Below, piece by piece: positions 1-4,930 of a stretch of 6,217 nucleotides of DNA (positions are counted from its first letter, which is position 1; each line of letters begins with the position of its first letter). Position numbers and translations under genes: made by a program. Source of the DNA: Deltaproteobacteria bacterium (GTDB lineage: Bacteria; Myxococcota_A; UBA9160); the NCBI GenBank assembly GCA_003520425.1, contig DOUU01000039.1, positions 8,164-14,380 of the forward strand, written 5' to 3'. A model generated the notes under the pieces. It did not search any database and had not been told where the DNA came from. It saw only the letters and a program-made list of their open reading frames with translations.

Positions 1-1
1 C

Positions 2-643
2 CCGCTGACCCCCATCCAGCTTTCCGCCCAGCGGATCCGTCGGCGCTTTCGCGAGCGCTTCGTTCGCGCGCCGGAGGACGCGAAGGTTTTTGACGAATGT
101 GTGGACGCCATCACCAGCCAGGTGGACAGCCTAAAGCTGCTGGTGAACGAGTTCTCGAACTTTGCGCGTCTGCCCACCGCGAACCCGAAACCCGACGACT
201 TCAATCGACTGGTGCAAGAAGCGGTCGCAAGTTATGCGGGAACCGAGGGCGTATCGTTGCGCACCGATCTCGATCCCTCGCTTCCGAGCGTCGACCTCGA
301 TCGCGAACAAATGCGGCGCGTCCTCACCAACCTGATCGACAACGCGATTGCCGCGGTGCGGGAGGCCTCCGCGAAGGGAAGTGGCCTTGTCGAGCTGCGC
401 ACGGTCTACGACGCGCCCCTCGGCACCGCTCGCTGCGAGGTGACCGACGACGGCATCGGCATCCGGCCCGAAGATCGCCGGCGCATCTTCGAGCCCTACT
501 TCTCGACCAAGCGCCACGGCACCGGGCTCGGCCTTGCCATCGTCTCCCGCATCGTGGCCGACCACCGCGGCTACATCCGTGTGCATGAGAATCGGCCGCG
601 GGGTACGCGCGTCATCATCGAGCTCCCGGTGCGTGGAGCCTAG
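2..643 (+). CDS. ntrY: NtrY-like sensor histidine kinase, C-terminal catalytic part (5' truncated by window)
   Basis: This is the end of a membrane sensor kinase that should phosphorylate the response regulator encoded just downstream. The frame is open from the first full codon (base 2) to TAG 641-643, giving 213 visible residues. It opens with PLTPIQLSAQRIRRRF, the stretch that follows the phospho-acceptor HEIKN in NtrY kinases, so the His itself should lie about five codons before the window. The HATPase domain is complete: N-box around residues 104-115 (NLIDNA, Asn114), G1 box DDGIG at 149-153, F-box IFEPYFSTK at 162-170 and G2 box GTGLGLAIV at 173-181. Family members are usually 600-750 residues with N-terminal membrane helices, HAMP and PAS domains, none of which is visible here. 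The GTG at 101 is internal, because homology continues upstream of it. The NtrY assignment rests on the H-box flank and the NtrX-like neighbour. Another NtrB/NtrY-family kinase is possible; kinase function is secure. Confidence 0.9.
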   Translation, partial: PLTPIQLSAQRIRRRFRERFVRAPEDAKVFDECVDAITSQVDSLKLLVNEFSNFARLPTANPKPDDFNRLVQEAVASYAGTEGVSLRTDLDPSLPSVDLDREQMRRVLTNLIDNAIAAVREASAKGSGLVELRTVYDAPLGTARCEVTDDGIGIRPEDRRRIFEPYFSTKRHGTGLGLAIVSRIVADHRGYIRVHENRPRGTRVIIELPVRGA

Positions 644-717
644 GGTTGCGATTGCGGCGAAGAGGGCTTGAAACGCACAGGCGCTGCTGCGGCGCCGCGA
701 CGCGCGGGGTGTGAGGG
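644..717 (+). other. Short intergenic gap between kinase and response regulator
   Basis: These 74 nt separate the kinase stop from the regulator start. I see no terminator-like hairpin with a T-tract and no convincing sigma-70 or sigma-54 promoter, so the two genes are probably co-transcribed. A perfect 10-bp palindrome, GCGGCGCCGC, lies at 689-698 but is unremarkable at this GC content. GGGGTG at 706-711 is the likeliest ribosome-binding sequence for the regulator. An in-frame TGA at 712-714 fixes the ATG at 718 as the earliest possible start. Confidence 0.6.
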
Positions 718-2079
718 ATGCCCAAGGTCCTGATCGTCGACGACGAAGAGAGCATCCGCATCTCGCTTGCCGGCATCTTGTCCGACGAGGGCTTCGAGCC
801 CAGGACGGCAAGCGACGGGACGCAGGCGCTCGCCTTCCTGCGGGAAGCCGGCTTCGATGCGGCTCCCGATCTCGTGCTCCTCGACATCGCGATGCCAGGG
901 CGGGACGGGATCGAGATCTTGCAAGAGCTGCGTGCCACCTGGCCGGAGCTCCCGGTGGTGATGATGAGCGGCCACGGCACGATCGAGACCGCGGTCCGGG
1001 CCACAAGGCTCGGAGCCTTCGACTTCATCGAGAAGCCGCTCTCGATCGAAAAGCTGCTTCTCACGATTCAGCACGCCATCGAGCGCGCTTACTTGGAACG
1101 GGAGAACCGCCGGCTGCGCGCGGCGGCCCTTCGCGCCCACGAGATCCTCGGATCCTCGGAACCTGTGCGGCGCCTCAAGGAGCAGATCGCGCTGGCGGCG
1201 CCGACCAACGGCTGGGTCCTCATCACGGGCGAAAACGGCACGGGCAAAGAACTCGTTGCGCGGCAGATCCACCTGCAGAGCAAACGTGCGGACAAGCCTT
1301 TCGTGGAGGTGAACTGCGCCGCCATTCCCGAGGAGCTGATCGAGTCGGAGCTCTTCGGACACGAAAAAGGCGCCTTTACCGGGGCGATCGCACAGAAGCG
1401 CGGAAAGTTCGAGCTCGCCCACGAAGGGACGATCTTCTTGGACGAGATCGCCGACATGAGCCTCAAGACGCAGGCCAAGATTCTTCGGATCCTCCAGGAG
1501 CACAAGTTCGAACGCGTGGGCGGCAGTGACACGATCGAGGTCGAGGTCCGCGTGATCGCCGCGACCAACAAGTCCCTGGAGAAGGAGATCTCTGGAGGCC
1601 GCTTCCGCGAGGACCTGTACTATCGGCTGAACGTGATCCCCTTCCACGTACCGCCGCTTCGCGAAAGGCGCGAGGACATCCCGATCCTCGTCCGCGCCTT
1701 TGCCGCGGAGTTTTGCGCCGAGTCGGGGCTGAAGCCGAAGGAGATTGCGCCGCGGGCGATGAGGTTCTTGCAGGCCTACGCCTGGCCGGGAAACGTGCGA
1801 GAGCTGCGCAATCTGATGGAGCGCTTGGTGCTCATGACTCCGGGAGCGCGCATCACGACGGACGATCTGCCGGCATCGGTGCGCGGCGCGGCACCCCCTG
1901 GCAGCCCGAGCCCGGCGAGCCTTGAGGACGCGCGACGTGCCTTCGAGCGCGAGTACATCATCGCGAAGCTCCGCGAGCACGGCGGAAACATCTCCCGCAC
2001 GGCCGAGGCGATCGGCCTCGCCCGCGAGAGCCTCTCGCGCAAGATGCGCCAGTACCGGATCGAAGCGCAGCGTGATTGA
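718..2079 (+). CDS. ntrX: NtrX-like sigma-54-dependent response regulator (REC-AAA+-Fis HTH)
   Basis: This 453-residue cytoplasmic regulator should receive phosphate from the upstream kinase and activate sigma-54 promoters by ATP hydrolysis. The receiver (about 3-120) has acidic residues D8/D9, phospho-acceptor D56 (LVLLDIAMPG), switch residue S84 and K107 in EKP. The AAA+ domain (about 142-375) has Walker A GENGTGKE (171-178), an intact sigma-54 contact loop GAFTGA (218-223), Walker B GTIFLDEI (237-244), sensor I around VRVIAATN, arginine-finger region FREDLYYRLN (296-305) and sensor II WPGNVRELRN (356-365). The C-terminal Fis-type HTH is at about 412-448 (GNISRTAEAIGLARESLSRK). Length and domain order are normal for NtrX/NtrC-family proteins, and no key residue is missing. 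ATG 718 is fixed by an in-frame TGA six bases upstream of it. NtrX rather than NtrC is inferred from the NtrY-like partner. NtrYX systems are linked to nitrogen, redox or envelope control in other bacteria; the target here is unknown. Confidence 0.92.
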   Translation: MPKVLIVDDEESIRISLAGILSDEGFEPRTASDGTQALAFLREAGFDAAPDLVLLDIAMPGRDGIEILQELRATWPELPVVMMSGHGTIETAVRATRLGAFDFIEKPLSIEKLLLTIQHAIERAYLERENRRLRAAALRAHEILGSSEPVRRLKEQIALAAPTNGWVLITGENGTGKELVARQIHLQSKRADKPFVEVNCAAIPEELIESELFGHEKGAFTGAIAQKRGKFELAHEGTIFLDEIADMSLKTQAKILRILQEHKFERVGGSDTIEVEVRVIAATNKSLEKEISGGRFREDLYYRLNVIPFHVPPLRERREDIPILVRAFAAEFCAESGLKPKEIAPRAMRFLQAYAWPGNVRELRNLMERLVLMTPGARITTDDLPASVRGAAPPGSPSPASLEDARRAFEREYIIAKLREHGGNISRTAEAIGLARESLSRKMRQYRIEAQRD

Positions 2080-3367
2080 GGACGAGGGTCGCCAAGGGAC
2101 CCCTCGCCTCCGGATCTCGCACGCCCTTGCCGCGGACGCGACGCAGATCGCCGCCATCGCGAAAGCGTCCCTGCGCGAGCCCTGGTCCGCTCAGGCCTAT
2201 GCGGAAGAGCTCTCCCGCGGCCACGCGCGGGTGTGGGTCGCCCGCGAAGACGCGGCAAGCGGCGGGATCGTGGGCTATGTCCTCGCCCACCGCATCGCTG
2301 ACGAGCTCCACGTGCTCTCGGTCGCGGTGGAACCCCCGCGGCGGCGCCGCGGCACCGCTCGGGCGCTCTTGACCGAGGCGCTGCGCGCCGAGGCCGGGGC
2401 GGGAGCGCGGGTGGCGTGGCTCGAGGTGCGGGTGGGAAGCGCAGCCGCGCGCGCTCTCTACCAAGGCCTGGGCTTCCGCGAAGCCATGGTGCGGCGGCGC
2501 TACTACGCCGACGAGGAGGACGCACTCGTCATGACGCTGGCGCTCCAGGAAGCGCAGATCGGTGCGCCGATCCGCGCGCGCGCGCAAGTCGTGGATCAGC
2601 GCCGGGAGGGACAGAGCCGGAGGATCGTGCTGCGCACGCCCCACTGGCCGGGCTTTGCCCCCGGCCAGTTCCTCATGCTCTCCCCCGGCCCGCTTGGCGC
2701 CGCCCCCCGTCTCGATCCTCTCCTGCCGCGACCCATGGCGGTGTACCGCGCATCGCCCGTCGGGCACGGAAGCGCGGATGTCGAGGTGCTCTACCGGCCC
2801 ACCGGCCGCGGGACAAGGCTCTTGGCCGATGCACGGCCGGGCGAGACCGTGGGCATCGTGGGCCCCTTGGGCCGCGGCTTTCCCGACCCGGCGGCGGGCA
2901 CGCCTGCCCTGCTGGTCGGAGGCGGCACGGGGATCGCGTCGCTCTACGAGCTCGCCGCGCGCCTCGCCCCATCGGCCTCGCCCCGGGTGCTTCTCGGCGC
3001 GCGGACCGCCGACGAGGTGATGGGACTCGCCGACTTTCGCAGCCTTCCCGTTGCGCTCGAGGTCGCGACGGAAGATGGCAGCCTCGGGGTGCGGGGGCTC
3101 GTGACCGACCTCCTAGGCCGCGCCCTCCGAGCGGCCCTTCCCGCGACCGTCTACGCCTGCGGCCCCACGGCGATGATGCGCCGCGCGGCAGAGCTCGCCG
3201 CGCAATCCGCTCAACCCTGTTTCGTGTCGCTCGAGAATCCCATGGCCTGTGGTTTTGGCGTTTGCCTCGGATGCGCGGTTCCTCAAGCCGAGGGTGGCTT
3301 TCGACTCGTCTGCCGGGACGGGCCGGTTTTCGACGCGAGGCGGATCGCCTGGGAGAAACAGGTGTGA
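2072..3367 (+). CDS. Fused RimI-like GNAT N-acetyltransferase / PyrK dihydroorotate dehydrogenase electron-transfer subunit
   Basis: One uninterrupted 431-codon frame holds two families. Residues about 13-158 are GNAT and RimI-like: the acetyl-CoA loop is in VEPPRRRRGTARALL (86-100), followed by WLEVRVGSAAARALYQGLGF (116-135) and the RimI-type ending YYADEEDALVM (144-154). RimI acetylates the N-terminus of ribosomal protein S18. Residues about 165-431 are PyrK, which passes electrons from PyrD to NAD+: FAD-site RPMAVY (220-225), NAD-site LVGGGTGIASLY (281-292), YACGP (361-365) and the [2Fe-2S] ligands C393, C398, C401 and C414 in the MACGFGVCLGC...VCRDGPVF pattern. There is almost no linker. 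GTG 2072 is chosen because homology begins soon after it and no nearer ATG, GTG or TTG fits; it overlaps the upstream regulator's end by 8 nt. Each domain is about full length, so both may be active. Domain calls are strong. Whether the cell makes one chain or also a separate PyrK from ATG 2531 cannot be decided here. Confidence 0.85.
   Translation: MIEDEGRQGTPRLRISHALAADATQIAAIAKASLREPWSAQAYAEELSRGHARVWVAREDAASGGIVGYVLAHRIADELHVLSVAVEPPRRRRGTARALLTEALRAEAGAGARVAWLEVRVGSAAARALYQGLGFREAMVRRRYYADEEDALVMTLALQEAQIGAPIRARAQVVDQRREGQSRRIVLRTPHWPGFAPGQFLMLSPGPLGAAPRLDPLLPRPMAVYRASPVGHGSADVEVLYRPTGRGTRLLADARPGETVGIVGPLGRGFPDPAAGTPALLVGGGTGIASLYELAARLAPSASPRVLLGARTADEVMGLADFRSLPVALEVATEDGSLGVRGLVTDLLGRALRAALPATVYACGPTAMMRRAAELAAQSAQPCFVSLENPMACGFGVCLGCAVPQAEGGFRLVCRDGPVFDARRIAWEKQV
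2514..2519 (+). promoter_or_regulatory. Candidate internal ribosome-binding site for a separate PyrK
   Basis: A perfect AGGAGG lies inside the fused gene, 11 nt before an in-frame ATG at 2531-2533 (Met154). Initiation there would yield a 278-residue protein, about the usual length of stand-alone PyrK. The same bases encode Asp-Glu-Glu-Asp near the conserved RimI C-terminus, so the match may be incidental coding sequence. The spacing is somewhat longer than optimal. Confidence 0.35.
3351..3355 (+). promoter_or_regulatory. Ribosome-binding site of pyrD
   Basis: GGGAG lies 8 nt upstream of GTG 3364, inside the last codons of the PyrK-encoding frame. It decides the pyrD start: the pyrD frame stays open far upstream, but only as an out-of-frame reading of the fused gene, and no other start there has comparable support. 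Confidence 0.6.
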
Positions 3368-4317
3368 GCGCCAAACGCCCGCCTCCCCTTGAGGAGCGCG
3401 ACGTGGAGTGCGCGGTCGAGTTCGCGGGCATTGCGCTGCGCAACCCGGTGCTCACCGCCTCGGGCACCTTCGGCTACGGCACGGAGTTCGCTCCCTTTCT
3501 CGACCTGCGGCGGCTCGGTGGGATCGTCTCGAAGAGCGTGAGCCTCGAGCCCCGGCAGGGGAATCTCCCCGCGCGGATCGCAGAAACGCCTGCGGGCCTG
3601 CTGAACGCCATCGGCCTCGAGAACGTCGGCGTGGAGGCCTTCGTTCGTGAAAAGCTGCCAGCCCTGCCCGAAGGCGTGCCCGTCATCGCAAGCGTCTTCG
3701 AGACGCAGATCGAGCGCTACGCCGAGGTGTGCAAGCGTCTGAGCGGCGCGGGCCGGGTCGTCGGAATCGAGATCAACGCCTCCTGCCCCCATGTGAAGGC
3801 CGGCGGGATCGAGTTCGGCCAGAGCCGCGACGCCTTGGCCGAGCTCGTGCGTGCCTGCCGCCAGGCCACGAGCCTTCCCCTATTGCTGAAGCTTTCGCCG
3901 AATGTGACCTCGATCTCCGAGATGGCTCGTGTGTGCGAGGACGAGGGGGCCGATGGCCTCTCGCTGATCAACACGCTGCAGGCGCTCGACGTGGACGTGG
4001 AGAGGCGGCGGCCTCTGCTCCGCAACGTCCTCGGGGGACTTTCGGGTCCCGCCATCCGGCCCGTCGCCCTGCGGATCGTCTTTCAGGCGGCGCAGGCGGT
4101 GAAGATCCCGATCTGCGGAATCGGCGGCATCATGAGCGGGGAGGACGCGGTGAAGTTCCTGCTGAGTGGGGCGACGGCCGTGCAGGTGGGCACCGCCAAC
4201 TACCTCAATCCGGCGGTCGCCGGCGAGGTGGCGGACGGGATCCGGGCCTACGCCGCCCGGCACGGCTTCGCGCGGGTCGCCGACCTGGTGGGCGCTCTGG
4301 AGCTTCCGGGCGCCTGA
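3364..4317 (+). CDS. pyrD: Dihydroorotate dehydrogenase, class 1B catalytic subunit
   Basis: This is the FMN-containing subunit that oxidises dihydroorotate to orotate in de novo pyrimidine synthesis. It is cytosolic and expected to work as a PyrD2-PyrK2 complex. The product is 317 residues, normal for class 1. The class is shown by the catalytic Cys141 in NASCPHVK (138-145); class 2 enzymes use Ser. Other visible motifs are NPVLTASGTFGYG (27-39), SKSV with the flavin-contacting Lys57, NAIGLEN (82-87 region), KLSPNVT with Lys176, GLSGPAIRPVALR (225-237) and the FMN-phosphate loop region GIGGIMSGEDA (252-262), followed by VGTANY (275-280). The start is GTG 3364, whose GTGA overlaps the stop of the PyrK frame by 4 nt and has GGGAG 8 nt upstream, implying translational coupling and matched subunit synthesis. 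The adjacent PyrK module independently supports class 1B. Nothing suggests a defect. Confidence 0.95.
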   Translation: MSAKRPPPLEERDVECAVEFAGIALRNPVLTASGTFGYGTEFAPFLDLRRLGGIVSKSVSLEPRQGNLPARIAETPAGLLNAIGLENVGVEAFVREKLPALPEGVPVIASVFETQIERYAEVCKRLSGAGRVVGIEINASCPHVKAGGIEFGQSRDALAELVRACRQATSLPLLLKLSPNVTSISEMARVCEDEGADGLSLINTLQALDVDVERRRPLLRNVLGGLSGPAIRPVALRIVFQAAQAVKIPICGIGGIMSGEDAVKFLLSGATAVQVGTANYLNPAVAGEVADGIRAYAARHGFARVADLVGALELPGA

Positions 4318-4324
4318 TCCGTGG

Positions 4325-4353
4325 TTGCGATCTCCCTGGAATTCGGATAGGTT
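4325..4353 (+). promoter_or_regulatory. Possible sigma-70-type promoter for rimP-nusA
   Basis: TTGCGA (4325-4330) and TAGGTT (4348-4353) are separated by exactly 17 nt and match the -35 and -10 consensus at 4/6 and 3/6 positions. The segment is noticeably more AT-rich than its surroundings and lies just after the pyrD stop, where a promoter for the next unit would be expected. Transcription would start near 4360 and run directly into the hairpin described next. The match is weak and based on the general consensus only. Confidence 0.3.
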
Positions 4354-4371
4354 ACGCGTGTTTGCGCCGGG

Positions 4372-4398
4372 AAAAGTGGACTTCTCGTCCGCTTTTTT
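4372..4398 (+). terminator. Terminator-like hairpin with T-tract in the pyrD-rimP gap
   Basis: AAAAGTGGAC (4372-4381) can pair with GTCCGCTTTT (4387-4396) over 10 bp, including one G-U pair, around a 5-nt loop TTCTC. The 3' arm runs into six T residues (4393-4398), then CG and TTT. This is the shape of a rho-independent terminator, though the GC core is only about six pairs. It lies 54 nt after the pyrD stop and 20 nt before the rimP start. It may end the pyr transcript, or act as an attenuator in the rimP-nusA leader if the upstream promoter is real. Confidence 0.5.
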
Positions 4399-4418
4399 CG
4401 TTTCTGGGCACAGCAAAG

Positions 4419-4916
4419 GTGTATCGGGACATCCCCCAGGAGCTTCGAGGCTTGATTGAGCCCATTGTGGAGGCCCACGGGCTCGAGCTGGTGGATGCGG
4501 AGCTCGTGCGGGGTCGCAAGCCCTGGGAGTTGCGCGTGACGGTCGACACGCCGTCGGGGGACGGCATGGTGTCGATCGAGCGCTGTGCGGATGTTTCACG
4601 GGAGATCGGGACGCACCTGGACGCGACGGACGCGATCCCGGTGCGCTATCGGCTGGAGGTCTCATCGCCGGGGCTGGACCGGCGGCTGGCACGGGAGAAG
4701 GATTTCGAAGCGTCGCGGGGGCTGGAAGTGCAGATCGAGACCCGCCGGCCCCTCGACGGGCGCCGGCATTTTCGCGGTCGCCTTTTGGCCTTCGACTCCG
4801 GGATCGCGACGGTCGCCGTAGACGGCAAGGAGATGTCGATTCCCTTCACGGAGATCGGCAAGGCGAACAGGGTTTACGAGTTCACGCGGGCCGACTTCGC
4901 GCGGCCGCGGAGCTAG
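4419..4916 (+). CDS. rimP: Ribosome maturation factor RimP
   Basis: RimP assists maturation of the 30S ribosomal subunit in the cytoplasm. The product is 165 residues, close to the usual 150-160. The N-terminal alpha/beta domain includes LIEPIVEAHGLELVDAEL (12-29), with RGRKPWELRVTVD (31-43) and the CADVSREI segment (56-63). The family signature LEVSSPGLDR is at 79-88. The C-terminal SH3-like domain covers about 92-155 and includes FRGRLLAF and the late IGKANRVYEF motif. GTG 4419 is chosen because the product then aligns end to end with known RimP proteins and no in-frame ATG exists nearby. Its upstream sequence (CACAGCAAAG) is a poor ribosome-binding site, so initiation may be weak or regulated. 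TTG 4362 and CTG 4404 are less likely: they would add residues not typical of the family, and TTG 4362 would put the hairpin inside the gene. The nusA neighbour 14 nt downstream is the standard arrangement. Confidence 0.93.
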   Translation: MYRDIPQELRGLIEPIVEAHGLELVDAELVRGRKPWELRVTVDTPSGDGMVSIERCADVSREIGTHLDATDAIPVRYRLEVSSPGLDRRLAREKDFEASRGLEVQIETRRPLDGRRHFRGRLLAFDSGIATVAVDGKEMSIPFTEIGKANRVYEFTRADFARPRS

Positions 4917-4918
4917 AC

Positions 4919-4922
4919 GGAG
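4919..4922 (+). promoter_or_regulatory. Ribosome-binding site of nusA
   Basis: GGAG lies in the 14-nt gap after the rimP stop, 8 nt before ATG 4931. It is well placed and supports that ATG as the nusA start and co-expression with rimP. Confidence 0.65.
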
Positions 4923-4930
4923 CACAAAGC

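Noticed and set aside
422..436. Possible sigma-54 -24/-12 element (GGCAC...TGC)
   Set aside because: The GG and GC elements are 11 nt apart rather than 10, and it lies inside the kinase coding region. No convincing sigma-54 promoter was found elsewhere.
131..1006. 291-codon antisense frame across the kinase end and regulator start
   Set aside because: Low-complexity Arg/Ser-rich product with no motif, crossing two well-supported genes on the other strand.
1144..1159. Tandem 8-bp repeat ATCCTCGG x2
   Set aside because: It encodes ordinary regulator residues (Ile-Leu-Gly-Ser-Ser) and is only two copies long; likely chance.
1922..2071. N-terminal extension of the RimI-PyrK frame into ntrX
   Set aside because: The Ser/Arg/Ala-rich translation is an out-of-frame reading of the NtrX HTH region and has no GNAT homology; GTG 2072 is the better start.
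640..2157. 505-codon antisense open frame opposite ntrX
   Set aside because: It lies wholly opposite a gene with strong domain evidence. Its Arg/Ala/Leu-rich product has no recognisable domain, and long antisense frames are expected in GC-rich genes with strong third-position bias.
2416..3363. Upstream extension of the pyrD frame
   Set aside because: The frame is open but Arg/Pro-rich and overlaps the fused RimI-PyrK gene out of frame. The family N-terminus, GGGAG and GTGA overlap place the start at 3364.
3729..4418. Upstream extension of the rimP frame through pyrD
   Set aside because: It is an out-of-frame reading of pyrD; RimP homology begins right after GTG 4419.
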